Positions 1 through 9,645 are shown, counted from the stretch's first letter. The stretch: 64,000 nucleotides of DNA from Pycnococcus provasolii (GCA_049487715.1 CP150547.1:1-64000), one strand, 5' to 3'. The notes: generated by a model not told the origin, from the sequence alone. Program-made: numbers and translations.

Positions 1-216
1 ACCTAACCCTAACCCTAACCCTAACCCTAACCCTAACCCTAACCCTAACCCTAACCCTAACCCTAACCCTAACCCTAACCCTAACCCTAACCCTAACCCT
101 AACCCTAACCCTAACCCTAACCCTAACCCTAACCCTAACCCTAACCCTAACCCTAATTGTAACCCTAATTGTAACCCTAATTGTAACCCTAATTGTAACC
201 CTAATTGTAACCCTAA
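1..216. repeat. Telomere: CCCTAA array plus TTGTAA/CCCTAA variant block
   Basis: Positions 1-156 are 26 uninterrupted hexamers of CCCTAA (the first is ACCTAA), so the G-rich strand reads TTAGGG toward the end and this is a left chromosome terminus. Positions 157-216 are five exact copies of the 12-mer TTGTAACCCTAA, an alternation of a variant and a canonical unit, after which the repeat stops at TTGC. The block is the proximal, degenerate part of the telomere. TTAGGG is not the TTTAGGG type usual in green plants. Confidence 0.97.
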
Positions 217-1274
217 TTGCCAGGCTGGCAGTTTGACGCACATGTTGAAAAAAAATTTTGCCTCCGGTATGCGGCCGACCGTCGGCCAGTGTCGTGCAGA
301 ACGAAGCCAATAACAACAGCCATTTTTTTTGGCAGTTAGGTTTGATTCGAAGCACTCACTCGCGGCACGAGGTTGGTCAAATTGTTAATTATTCTTAGCG
401 GAAAGTATTTGCTAATCGATCGCCCCACGACTTTCTTCACGCCGCCCAAGTCGCGCTTCCTCTCGCGCTGCCGCTCCAAGAACTTCATGACCTTCTCATG
501 CGCTGAGAGGAAGTTCCGCGATGAACTTGTCGGCGACTCCTTGGTCACAATGAACCGAAGTGTCGGCTTCCAGATGGTGCTACTTCTCGATTCAATAATG
601 TCTCCTTGCTGGCCGATTCTAAGCAGGATGGGGAGTCGGGAAACGGCTCGGGCTAGTCACCATGGTGGCTGCGACTAGCCCTACTAGACGCCACTTCAAA
701 CCAGAAAACTACGAAAATTACAAACTGTGCCGAAAGGCTTTTGCAACCTGTTGCTCGGACATGAATACGCTACTTTGTGTCTATGGCTCTACCACCTTGA
801 AAAAGGGAGATTCCTGTCCCTTTTCTTTGGATGCCTTTACTGACAAAAATACTGCTCAACTCGACCACTTCTGGACCTCGGAGATGGATACTTGGACAAG
901 ACCTTTGTTGATATCTTTGTTGATAAGGTTCTTGGACGATATCTTTTGGTTTGGTTATTTGGTCTCGTTATAGTTTGTTATGGCACATCACGTTATCGTC
1001 TCCTAGATCACGTGATTTTCTTCATGGTTATATTTTATGGTTATATGTGGCAAAGCATGGATTTCACATGCATGTCGACATTCTCCATTCGACCGTTCCT
1101 CTTTGGACTCCACTCTTTTGAATGGCTCATGTTGCAAAGCACGATGCCTCATGCTTTGCTCCCTAGTCTTCTTAGAGGCCTCCTAGGCCTTCCCCTTTTC
1201 CTTACCTCTGCCTTTTACTTTCATTCTAGTAACAAACCTTTTTACCTTAAGCACTCTCTTCACCTTAAGGTCTT
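217..1274. other. Subtelomeric stretch without a convincing gene
   Basis: About 1 kb between the telomere and the Copia remnant. Short open frames exist on both strands, for example 336-548 on the minus strand (70 codons, Lys/Arg-rich, with a VMKFLERQRERKRDLGG segment) and 662-973 on the plus strand. None shows a recognisable domain or sustained coding signal. The part from about 700 to 1270 is less GC-rich and may be the decayed 3' flank of the Copia element, which is inference only. Confidence 0.4.
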
Positions 1275-1475
1275 CTACCTACAACACACTCCACTGAGTG
1301 GCTTAGTGAATATATCAGCCAGCATGTGTGCGCGGACGTGTGCTTCTGAGTACGTGTTGGAACGTGTGTTTGTGCGTATCTTCGTGCGCGTAAAGTTTCC
1401 TTTGCCTATCGGGAAGCGAAGGAGGGGAGGGAAGGAAGTTTTTTTCTCTCCCTTTTTTTTTTCTTCTTCGGGCAA
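1275..1475 (-). mobile_element. Remnant of a Ty1/Copia-type retrotransposon (RNase H C-terminus)
   Basis: The minus strand encodes MLADIFTKPLSG near 1280-1325, matching the highly conserved ADIFTKPL signature at the end of the Copia polyprotein RNase H domain. Just upstream in another frame is HVPTRTQ, resembling the YVPT stretch that normally precedes the signature, so one or more frameshifts lie between them. No integrase or reverse transcriptase sequence is recognisable nearby and the reading frame is broken. This is a decayed 3' fragment and is not expected to be active. Confidence 0.6.
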
Positions 1476-1607
1476 GTTTCTTTGTTTCCTGGCACTCAGA
1501 GTGGGGCTGAATGGTCGGGGAACGGCATCACCACTGAACGTATGTAAGTAAGATATTTACCAAGAATGTTGAACAACATGTCAGTTACACTTCAAAAGCC
1601 CAAGCCC

Positions 1608-2312
1608 TCAAGGCTTCCATGATCGCCACACCCCGTTTACCCCTTCCCATGAACTCGACTCCTCCCACAATTCGGGTGATGGATTTTCGTCGAGCACGTC
1701 GAGGTGCTCGTCCACGTCTGGGGCGAGCGATTCATCATCGTCGTCGCTGTCCCAATATCCGTCGTTCTCAACGTTTTCGTCCTCCTCTTCTTCTTCCTCC
1801 TCCTCCACTTCTTCCTCCTCCTCCCCCTCTTCCTCTTCCTCGTTAATTGCATCTTCGCCATCGTGCATTCCACCGCCCTCCTCGTCGTCGTGCGCGAATT
1901 CGCCGACACCCATGCCTTCCACGGCGGCGAACTGACCGTTCTGGTCCACCTCCTGCTCCGCCGCCGCCGATGCGGCAGCAACGACATCGATTTGCGTCGC
2001 TGCGGCAACGCGCTCCGCTGCGGCGAACTGTCGCTTCGACGCCGCCTCAACCTGCGCTTGGTGTGACGCATTGACGTCGCGCTCGATTTCGGCTGCCACA
2101 GATGCCTGATCGATCGCCGACGTGGCGAGGCCGTTCGCCGCCGCATCGTCAGCGCGCCTCTGTGCGGCACGGCAAACGCCCGGTGGGAGAAATGTGCGGC
2201 GAGTGTGCTCCTGAACGTCCGTGCATAGCAGGGAATGCAGTGCCGATCTCGAGCCGAATCCACGCCGCAGCTTTGCGACGCTCGGGTGTGGCTCCAAGTC
2301 GCCTGCGACCAT
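1608..2312 (-). CDS. Hypothetical Ala/Glu-rich acidic protein
   Basis: A 234-codon open frame. The middle is Ala/Gln/Val-rich and probably helical. It is followed by a run of about 30 almost purely Glu/Asp residues and a tail rich in Asp, Ser and Trp. No known family is recognised. The acidic block comes from a GAG/GAA-type simple repeat (CTC/TTC on the plus strand, about 1775-1845), which weakens the coding argument, and several overlapping frames are open too. It could be a fragment of a transposon-encoded protein, given the neighbouring Copia remnant. No start-codon context was decisive. Confidence 0.3.
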   Translation of the reverse strand: MVAGDLEPHPSVAKLRRGFGSRSALHSLLCTDVQEHTRRTFLPPGVCRAAQRRADDAAANGLATSAIDQASVAAEIERDVNASHQAQVEAASKRQFAAAERVAAATQIDVVAAASAAAEQEVDQNGQFAAVEGMGVGEFAHDDEEGGGMHDGEDAINEEEEEGEEEEEVEEEEEEEEDENVENDGYWDSDDDDESLAPDVDEHLDVLDENPSPELWEESSSWEGVNGVWRSWKP

Positions 2313-2492
2313 CGCTGCCTCATCCGGCGCCGAAGAAGATAACTAACTTATTGTGTCGCGCCAAACTTTGAGTCATGGTGTCACACACCAAGTACCTGTA
2401 ACACGTGCTTCTTAAGAGCTTGAATCCGAAGTTCTTGTATTACTGTACTAATAACATCACTAATAATAATATTAAATTCTTCTATTAATAAT

Positions 2493-3404
2493 TTACCTGC
2501 AGCAAAACATATCGTCAAAGCGGTCACGAGGAATAGCCTCAATATCTGCCACTAAGTCATAAAGCGAACTCTCTGTGGGGCACGACTCGACAAGCGTGTC
2601 TTTTAGCAGACGACACTTGTATCTATACCGGAGCAGCAGTTTGGCAATAGATGCCTGGTGACTTCGAACTTCCGATACCAAACTCAGGATACGTCCGGTT
2701 CTTAATAAGCGGTCTGCTGACTGAAGGACACCTAACTCCCCTCCTTCGGTGTCAATCTTCATAAAAGCAATGACTTCGCCTTGTGAATATATGTCGTCAA
2801 GTCGAGCAGTGTAAACAGGAATTTCGCCCTTTTGACCTGCGCCAACACCTCCAGGATTTTCTGGAAACATGTCGAATCTTTTCAGCGCTATATCGGTATC
2901 GTTTGAGATGGCGAGCCTGTGTGTATAAATCCTATTTTCAAGACCATGAGACTCAACCGATAAGCTCAAACGAGCAAGCACTGAAGCCTGGATGTCAAAG
3001 GCGTGAACTTTGTATCCCTTTATACCTGCATGGAGCGATAAACATCCGAGGTTGGATCCTACGTCCAAGACTATCCCCTCGTGTGGTCCAGAAAGAAGCG
3101 AAGAAGCGGACACATCAAAGGCTCTCATGACGTGTTCGTCGAAGATGCCGCCTGTCGTCAACATGTGATAAGATACGTGTATGTCCACAGTCGGGTCAAA
3201 CGTGAAAAAGTTCTTTCCCGACAAGATGTGTCTGCCGACGAAAAGTCGATCAGCGACCTTCGAAAACGGTGGTGGGCTTGGCGGCGGTGGAGGAGGGGGG
3301 GAAAAAGGAACACCACCAAGGAGAAGAGACCAAAAAAGTAATACAGTAAATGTAAAGGCCATGACAGCGACAACATGGCGAGCACGTATTAAGAAGGTAG
3401 CCAT
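2493..3404 (-). CDS. FkbM-family methyltransferase, membrane-anchored
   Basis: A 303-residue protein when started at the Met at 3404. The frame stays open to a Met at 3566, but that extension crosses an 18-C homopolymer and is probably not translated. The N-terminus has a hydrophobic segment (about residues 8-30) followed by a Pro-rich linker, the layout of a type II Golgi or ER protein. The catalytic part has the SAM-binding motif VLDVGSNLG, then AFDIQ, a YTARLDDI stretch and FMKIDTEGGE, which is the FkbM family pattern (O-methylation of sugars or small molecules). The substrate cannot be told. No introns are needed. Confidence 0.82.
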   Translation of the reverse strand: MATFLIRARHVVAVMAFTFTVLLFWSLLLGGVPFSPPPPPPPSPPPFSKVADRLFVGRHILSGKNFFTFDPTVDIHVSYHMLTTGGIFDEHVMRAFDVSASSLLSGPHEGIVLDVGSNLGCLSLHAGIKGYKVHAFDIQASVLARLSLSVESHGLENRIYTHRLAISNDTDIALKRFDMFPENPGGVGAGQKGEIPVYTARLDDIYSQGEVIAFMKIDTEGGELGVLQSADRLLRTGRILSLVSEVRSHQASIAKLLLRYRYKCRLLKDTLVESCPTESSLYDLVADIEAIPRDRFDDMFCCR

Positions 3405-4453
3405 CGATCGTGCAGATAGTTTCGTTAGAATAACTAAAATAATAATCAAATTCAAGTTAGAATAACTATTATTAGCCCCCCGCGGCTCAAAAAGGAGGCC
3501 CCCCCCCCCCCCCCCCGGAATACTCCCTAGCGCTGCGCGGGCTCTTCGGGAGGGTGCGCGCAGCACTAACTGCTAGGATCTTTGGTCGCTGGGAGTGTAA
3601 TGTGAGCTCTTTTATGTGTGTGTGAGCCCACCACATCACATTATGTGTGTGTGAGCCCACCACATCACATTCATTCATTCACATCAACTTCGTACGGCGA
3701 GGTGTGAGGTCTCCGTCGGCTTGCATCGGAGCCTTGTGCGCGAGAAAAGCCCTTCAGCACCTCAGACAGCACCTCAGACAGCTTCAGCTCTGCGACAACC
3801 ACACCTGGTGATTGTTAGTATGATTGTAGTTGATTGTAGTTTGTGTTGTCAGAGTGATTGGCGGCGGACAACCGAAGATCCCCAAGGACGTTCCGATTGG
3901 GGCTTACAACCGAGGTCTTGATTGTACAACCGATTGCATGGGCAATAGAACACCCCCTTGGGTGATTCTGTCGATTCCACCGACGTTTCCACTCACTCCT
4001 CCAGTCCACTTTCCAGTTTTGATTGCAATGAACTGAACTGAACTGAACGTTACACGTCAAAAAGTAAAAACCTGAGGAGCCCAAAATCCCGAAAAGGAGA
4101 GCCATCACGGACTTGCACCCCCAGCTCTAGCTGAGCGTTGGAGGTGGCTCATGCGGATGAGGAGTCTCCAAAGTGACCGGTAGCGATGTGCGCTCCAGAG
4201 CCCGAGCGAAATTGCAATTACATATTACAGGGATGTATCGGTACCAGCCAGTGCACCGCTCGGCGCTCAACGAACTCGTACGACCCTGTGGACAACGGGC
4301 CGTTCTCACGTCAAGTATCAGCGAGCTCTCACGTAATACCCCCCCCGGGGGATAAGCAGCATCACCGGTGCAGGCAAGCGACTTGCAAGTAAGTGACTTC
4401 CTCCCCCCTCCCTTGCCCTCCTCCCTTGCCCTGCCACCACACCACACCACACG
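3405..4453. other. Intergenic region with C18 tract and short tandem repeats
   Basis: No gene is recognised. It contains an 18-base C homopolymer (3499-3516), two exact 29-bp tandem copies (3614-3642 and 3643-3671) containing GTGTGTGTGAGCCCACCACA, a two-copy 13-bp repeat CAGCACCTCAGA(C) near 3757-3783, and a short CTGAA/CTGAA run near 4032-4046. These look like replication-slippage products. Confidence 0.6.
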
Positions 4454-6973
4454 TCAGTCGAAGTACATCGACAAACACCGCCATGCCGCGCACCCACGTG
4501 CTCCTTGCCGCTCCGCGCGCCGCCTCGCCCTCTCCCGCCGCGCACGCGTCTCGTCGTGTCGAGGCTCGACCTTCCGCGGTCGCTCTCGTCTTTGGGACTG
4601 CCTCATCGTGGTGGGGTTCTTCAATTTAAGAGTTTCTGCCGCGTCCGGGCTTTGCAGCTCGTGCCTTGGTCTCGGACTTCCGCTTTGTCGCGCTCTCGTC
4701 GCATGCCAGCACCCTTTCCCCATTCCAAGTCGCGGGCGTCTCGTATTCTCCTGCTTTCTTCGGCGTGGACCGAGCTGTCCGGCTCGGGGTTCTGTCGCTT
4801 GGCTGGCTCTCTCTCCGCCCAACTTGTCCTTTTGCTGTGTTTCTGTCCCCCTTGGCCCTCCGGCTGCTCGGTGGTTTGGTTGCCTCCGCGTTTCGTTGCC
4901 CGTCTCTTCTCTTCCGACAGTTGTCGGCGGTTGTGCTCCCTCTCTGGCCTGGGCTCTTCGGCGCCTGTTCTGCTCGGCTTTCGGCTTTGGTGTCGCGCCT
5001 TGCGAGGCTTTTTGCAGCCCGGTTCGGCTGTTGAACTCGCGGCATTGTTGCAGTCTTGGCTGGGTTCGGTGGCGGTCAGTTTCGTGGCCCCTCCCCGCGG
5101 CCCGCGCGCCCCCTGCCCCCCGTTCCCCCCCGCCCGCGTCCGTGGTGGGCTGTGGTTGGCCTCGCGCGGTGTTGCGCCGCCGCCTCTCGTCTGGCCCGGC
5201 TCTGCCTGCGTGGGTGCGCGGGGGGTCGCCCCTGGCCGCCCTCTCCCCTTTCGCGCTTGCGGTGTCGTCGTTTCTTTTCTTGGGGTTCTTCTTGTCTCCT
5301 TCTTCTTTCCGCTTCTTTTTCCGGTTTCCGGTGCGTCCGGCTCCCCGCCCCTCCCGTCGCGGGCCGGCGCCCGTCCGTCCCGCGGAAACACGTCTGTGCC
5401 CGCGCGCGGCGCGTGTCCTCCGTTCGTCTTCGCGGCGTCCGTTCTGCGTCGGCGCCCCCCCGCCGTTTGGGCTGCTCCCGCGCGGCGGGCGTCGTCGGAG
5501 CAAGTCGGCAACGGTACATTCAGAGCAGTCCTCCCGCGCGTGTGCGTTCACTCCGCCGCCGTCGTGTATGGTTGTCGGCGACGAGCTTGTCCCATCGAAT
5601 GACAGAGTCACGAGCTGCGCCGGCGACTGCTCTGCCGCCCACGAAGCAGCGGAAGAAGAGCTGTTGCCGGAGGAGTTGCAGTTCCTATGTACATTTAGTG
5701 TTTGGCGGACATGTGCACGCGTAGAAAAGGTGATATTCGACTCAGCAAAACGAAGCCATGAAGATTCCCAGTGAAGTTCTTTATCGTCCGCCGCACCTCC
5801 GTCGCCATTCGAAGTCCTCTTGTTTGTTGTTGTTCCACTTGTTCGACTATCATCAGGAATCGAGCTAAGCTCTATGTCCAAAGTGCTGATGTTGCGGTCA
5901 AAAGACACTCTTGGATAGCGAATAAAGCCCAAAAAGCTCCTCGCACGCGCGCTCCCGCCATACGAAACGTGCGAAGTCGCCAAGCTCAGCATTCCTCGCC
6001 AGCAGGGCCCCACGCGACTAGGGACGACGCGTTCGCTTGCCCAGTTGCGTCCCTGTGTCGTACCACACCATAGCAGAGTAGACACTGCCGTGCGCAGGAA
6101 GTGGATGTTGTAGGCACCAAGTCGGACGTGGACCGTGTAGGTCCGTTTCTCTCCGCGGCGAAAGACGAGCGTTTCGCCGAGCGTTTCGCCAGCACGGCTG
6201 CTGGAGGTTGAGTACGCCTCGAGGCATAGCACGTCTCCTCCGTCGTTCTCGTTCGCGAAGCATAGCTTGCTCAGTGACAGCTCAACGTCGTTTCGGCTCA
6301 AGGTGTTGTGCACATCCAAGAGCACTGTGAAGGACAGCGACATGCTGCTGCTGTCCGTGCCGTCGCCGCCGTCGGCGCCGCCACCCACTGCTGTTTGTTT
6401 GTTGTTGTTGACAGGTCCGCCACCGCAGAGTGGAACGTCCACGAGGACGACGCGTTTGATCTTCAGCGCACTGCCACTGCTGCTCGTCGCGTTGAACGCT
6501 AGCTCCAGGATCTCCGCGAGGATCACCACGCCGAGGCACGTGAGCGCGAGCACGACTCCGGTGGCGATCACTCGCACGCCCGCCCACCGCTCCTCCTCCC
6601 CCCCACAAGGCATCCCCTCCGCGCTTACGGCGTTTTTTCCGCACTTTCTCGTCGCCTTGCCTTTTGCGTCGTCTGCGTCGTGGAAGGCCTTCCCCGCGAG
6701 GCACGAGGGCGCGATGTTTCCCTGGAAGCCGGGCCGTTTTCTGAAGGTCATAGGAATCCGCGTGCGTTCTTCTCCTGGGTTCTTCTCGTTCTCCTCCTCC
6801 TCCTCCGCGACGCTGGTGGTGTCTTGCAAGTCGCTTCTTGTTGCGGCCGCGAGCTCAGATGCGTCGGCATCACTGACCCGTGCATGCGCACACGGAGACG
6901 GATCCGTGCCCGCGTGTCCGTGACTGGTCTCGTGGTCATGGCCGACCATCACGACACTGGGCATGCGTGTCAC
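4454..6973 (-). CDS. Single-pass membrane protein, LEA2-like topology; 3' end uncertain
   Basis: The open frame is 839 codons, but only about residues 1-490 (6973 down to about 5510) look like real protein. Residues 1-130 are hydrophilic and probably cytoplasmic. A strong TM segment follows (about 134-160, VRVIATGVVLALTCLGVVIL). After it comes a domain of roughly 280 residues with alternating beta-type segments, several Cys and N-glycosylation sites (NAT, NIS, NIT, NSS). The layout resembles NDR1/HIN1-like LEA2 proteins, but similarity is too weak to assign the family. Beyond about residue 490 the frame is Arg/Gly/Ala-rich only because it runs into the adenine-depleted tract, so the true end or a splice site probably lies near 5500-5560. 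Confidence 0.5.
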   Translation of the reverse strand: MTRMPSVVMVGHDHETSHGHAGTDPSPCAHARVSDADASELAAATRSDLQDTTSVAEEEEENEKNPGEERTRIPMTFRKRPGFQGNIAPSCLAGKAFHDADDAKGKATRKCGKNAVSAEGMPCGGEEERWAGVRVIATGVVLALTCLGVVILAEILELAFNATSSSGSALKIKRVVLVDVPLCGGGPVNNNKQTAVGGGADGGDGTDSSSMSLSFTVLLDVHNTLSRNDVELSLSKLCFANENDGGDVLCLEAYSTSSSRAGETLGETLVFRRGEKRTYTVHVRLGAYNIHFLRTAVSTLLWCGTTQGRNWASERVVPSRVGPCWRGMLSLATSHVSYGGSARARSFLGFIRYPRVSFDRNISTLDIELSSIPDDSRTSGTTTNKRTSNGDGGAADDKELHWESSWLRFAESNITFSTRAHVRQTLNVHRNCNSSGNSSSSAASWAAEQSPAQLVTLSFDGTSSSPTTIHDGGGVNAHAREDCSECTVADLLRRRPPRGSSPNGGGAPTQNGRREDERRTRAARGHRRVSAGRTGAGPRREGRGAGRTGNRKKKRKEEGDKKNPKKRNDDTASAKGERAARGDPPRTHAGRAGPDERRRRNTARGQPQPTTDAGGGERGAGGARAAGRGHETDRHRTQPRLQQCREFNSRTGLQKASQGATPKPKAEQNRRRRAQAREGAQPPTTVGREETGNETRRQPNHRAAGGPRGTETQQKDKLGGERASQATEPRAGQLGPRRRKQENTRRPRLGMGKGCWHATRARQSGSPRPRHELQSPDAAETLKLKNPTTMRQSQRRERPRKVEPRHDETRARRERARRRAERQGARGCAAWRCLSMYFD
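4490..5510. other. Adenine-depleted tract (six-frame open, probably non-coding)
   Basis: About 1 kb in which the plus strand is almost devoid of A. From 5079 to 5385 there are 307 consecutive bases with no adenine. Because every stop codon on either strand needs an A (or its complement T opposite A), all six frames stay open here. The long plus-strand frames at 4368-5774, 4505-5602 and 5056-5724 are therefore composition artefacts. The composition is unlike either flank. It could be an inserted element, a large intron or 3' region of the minus-strand gene, or a strand-asymmetrically mutated repeat. Confidence 0.85.
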
Positions 6974-7853
6974 TAGTGGTATTGATTATGATGAAGGGGG
7001 CCAAGGCACCACCCGAACGAAGTCTGGCGACGGCACCTATCACTGTATCAGTCAAGCTTGTGCAAGGGAACAGCTTGGGTGCAGTCCTCGGTCGTAGCCC
7101 TGGGTGGCTCTCCCCGAGTGTGCGGGTCCATCTGCTTCGGGACTTGGGTGTCTCGAATTGGGCATATGTTAGTTGTGAATGTTTGGTGATTAATTACAGA
7201 GTGCGAAAGCCTCGCGTCGTCACCGATCCGCGGCTGGCAAGCCGGCGCGGAATCGCGTGCGAGCGGGCGGGTGTGACCCTCAGCTGGCCGTAGGCTCGGA
7301 CATAAAGCCCGCGGACTCGGAAAGCAGGTTGGGACCGGAGTTCCGAGTGCGCGGGGGCGGGAAGACGCGCTTGGTCGCCACGTGCGGTGGTGATGGCGTG
7401 TGGGTGTATAATGTGTGTGTCAGCTCGCGTGGGCGTGAGAATGAGGGACGGAGGGTGGGTTTTTTTTTTTTTTTTCTGGTTGTCGCGCACCCTCGAGGTC
7501 ACGTTGGGGAGCTCCGACGCTTTGATCTCCGCCGTCTCGAGAGACGGCGGGCAGTCGGGCCCGGCTTGCATCACATCTTGCCCGAAGGCTGCGCTCCGCG
7601 TCTGCATATCCGCTTTCGCGGCCGCCAGGTCGTCGTCCGCTTTAAGCACGGCGGCCTGGTGCTTCTGCAGACGCGTCCGGGGAGGGTGTGGCGTAGTCGC
7701 CATGGCCTTCCTCGAACCGGAGAGTGAGGGGGAAGGCGGAGGGGAGGAACCCTCCTCGGCGCGGGAACTGTGCCCGACGCCGCCAGGCAAACCCCTTCTT
7801 CCCGTTTCCCCCATGTAACCCCCAAATAATCCGTTTCACCAGACTATTTGGAC
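6974..7853. other. Weak hypothetical exon and intergenic sequence
   Basis: The minus strand 7194-7814 is open for 206 codons. The part between about 7490 and 7710 encodes a helix-favouring stretch with KHQAAVLKADDDLAAAKADM that could be a genuine coiled-coil exon. The rest is Pro/Ser/Arg-rich, and a T14 tract at about 7461-7475 on the plus strand lies within it. There is no family match and no clear start. I see nothing else supported here. Confidence 0.25.
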
Positions 7854-8619
7854 CCTCAGCAAGGCGCCTGGCGTGCTGCGCGAGTTGCTGTGGCGTCGCA
7901 GTTCGCGAGGGTGCTGGGTTGCGCAAGCCCATATGCAAGTGAAATGGCCGCAACGTCAACAGTCAAGGGATGTATTTCGAAAATTTGAAAAGCACGGGGC
8001 ACCTTTGTTGAACCAGGAAATAGGACTACGCGAGATTTAGCCCCCCCCCCCCGAAACTTTAGCCCTCGATCCGAAATTTCGAGGATTTCGCCCCGGCCCG
8101 GGGCGAAATCCTATTTTTTTTTAGCCTTTCGCGATTGTAGGCACTGCAGGTCTATAAAAATCCGGGGGCAAAACTTGCAATTTCCTGGTTTCACCCCCGG
8201 CAGCCCGGGTTTCGCGACTTTAGACACCCGCCTGACTCGGGTACCCGGTACAGTACCACTAAGGCGGCTGTCTAAGTCGCGAAACCCGGGGGTGAAACCA
8301 GGAAATTGCAAGTTTTGCCCCCGGATTTTTATAGACCTCAGTGCCTACAATCGCGAAAGGCTAAAAAATAGGATTTCCCCCCCGGGCCGGGCGAATCCCT
8401 CGAGTTTCGGGCTCGAGGGCGAAAGTTTCGGGGGGGCTTCTCGCGTAGTCCTATTTCCTGGTTCAACAAAGGTGCCCCGTGCTTTTCAAATTTCGAAATA
8501 CATCCCTTGACTGTTGACGTTGCGGCCATTTCACTTGCGTATGGGCAGGAGCAACCCAGCACCCTCGCGAACTGCGACGCCACAGCAACTCGCGCAGCAC
8601 GCCAGGCGCCTTGCTGAGG
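7854..8619. repeat. Large near-perfect palindrome (foldback element or inverted duplication)
   Basis: Left arm from 7854 (CCTCAGCAAGGCGCC) and right arm ending at 8619 (GGCGCCTTGCTGAGG) are reverse complements over about 370 bases each, centred near 8236. Only scattered mismatches and small indels separate them, including different C/G-run lengths near 8041-8053 and 8376-8384. The short centre reads GACTCGGGTACCCGGTACAG. Inner arms contain TCGCGACTTTAGACAC and its complement, and outer arms carry the first about 35 codons of the same reading frame in opposite directions. No transposase is seen. It may be a foldback element or a recent inverted duplication. Confidence 0.9.
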
Positions 8620-8843
8620 CGGCCGATCGCGAGGCGTCTCGGCTCGCACGGGCCGCACCAAGTGACATGCCACACGCGCAAACGTTCTTCCGTTCGCAGT
8701 CACTATCGCCAGGTGACGGATCGGACTACTTGTCGCCTCCCTCGTCGCTGCCTACTGTCGCACCCGTCGCCGCAAACGCGGCGCAAGACGTCGTCCCCGA
8801 AACCCATGGACCTGCGACATGTCGAAGCTGTCCTCGTCCATGA
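8514..8843 (+). CDS. Hypothetical short protein starting inside the palindrome
   Basis: A 109-codon frame starting MTLRPFHLRMGRSNP. Its first 35 residues are duplicated, inverted, in the opposite arm (minus-strand frame 7642-7959 starts MTLRPFHLHMGLRNP). The two proteins diverge exactly at the palindrome boundary. The right-hand version continues with an Ala/Arg-rich helical part. Conservation of the frame in both arms may just reflect recent duplication. No family is recognised and the 3' end may involve an intron or frameshift. Confidence 0.3.
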   Translation: MTLRPFHLRMGRSNPAPSRTATPQQLAQHARRLAEAADREASRLARAAPSDMPHAQTFFRSQSLSPGDGSDYLSPPSSLPTVAPVAANAAQDVVPETHGPATCRSCPRP

Positions 8844-9645
8844 TGGGCAATGTGATGGGCGAGGGGCGCAAAGGACTACGGAGAAGGGAGGGAGGTCGGA
8901 GATACGCGAGGCTCAAGTTGCTGCGACGCGGAGGCGTAGGGACCGCACGTTGGACGAGGAGGCGTAGGGGCTGCACGCTGCAGCGAACAACAAGGACACT
9001 CACTTCGCGTGAAATAACGCACTTCTCTTCAACAAAAACAGGGAAGAATAAAGGCTCTACGCTGACATGGGCGTGTGACATGTCAGGCATGTAAGGCCGG
9101 AAGCTCAGGTCGAGACCTTTTTCCACTCATATCTGTCAGTATACCGGTGCGAATATTCACCTCAAACACCTAACTGCCCGATGCCAACCTTTCACCCTCA
9201 CTTTTCACCCCTTTTTTTTAGACACTGGCGCAAAAGCAAAAATTTGGGGCTAAACTTTTCACCCCGGGCCCAATCCCCGGGGATTTCGCTTTCGCGACTT
9301 TAGACACAGGCCTAACCTTAACCAAAAAACTACCGAAATAACGAATGAATCCCCGAAAGGTATCCCCGAAAGGTATCCCCGAAATCGGTCCCTGAGAACT
9401 GAGAACCCCACCCCGAACTCAAAATTTTGACAAAATTGTATCCGTCCGAGATTTCCCACCTGAACACGCATGTCCCCTCGCATGTCATGGACTCATGGAC
9501 AACCAACGGGGCAAAACCTTCTTGCGCCAACACGCGTGCTTCAGCAGCCTCTTCATGGCAAGGAGACTGCTGCAGCGGACTCCACGACTTCACCATATTT
9601 CGACGCACTTAGTATTCTTCTACGACGAACATAACAACAAAACTG
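8844..9645. other. Intergenic region with a fragment related to the palindrome
   Basis: At about 9232-9312 the sequence repeats features of the palindrome core: GCAAAA..., ACTTTTCACCCC, a CCCGGG run and then exactly TTTCGCGACTTTAGACAC (9291-9308, also at 8212-8229), followed by a similar GGCCTAACC/CGCCTGACT end. At 9354-9386 there are near-identical tandem units of CCCGAAAGGTAT type. No gene is supported. The frames on either strand have no family resemblance. Confidence 0.55.

Noticed and set aside
892-1551. 219-codon plus-strand hydrophobic ORF
   Set aside because: The T-rich sequence yields Phe/Leu/Ser strings. It overlaps the Copia signature on the opposite strand and has no recognisable membrane family.
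4368-5774. Long plus-strand ORFs (468, 365 and 222 codons) over the A-depleted tract
   Set aside because: All six frames are open here because stop codons need A or T opposite it. The predicted proteins are Arg/Ser/Pro/Cys strings without domains.
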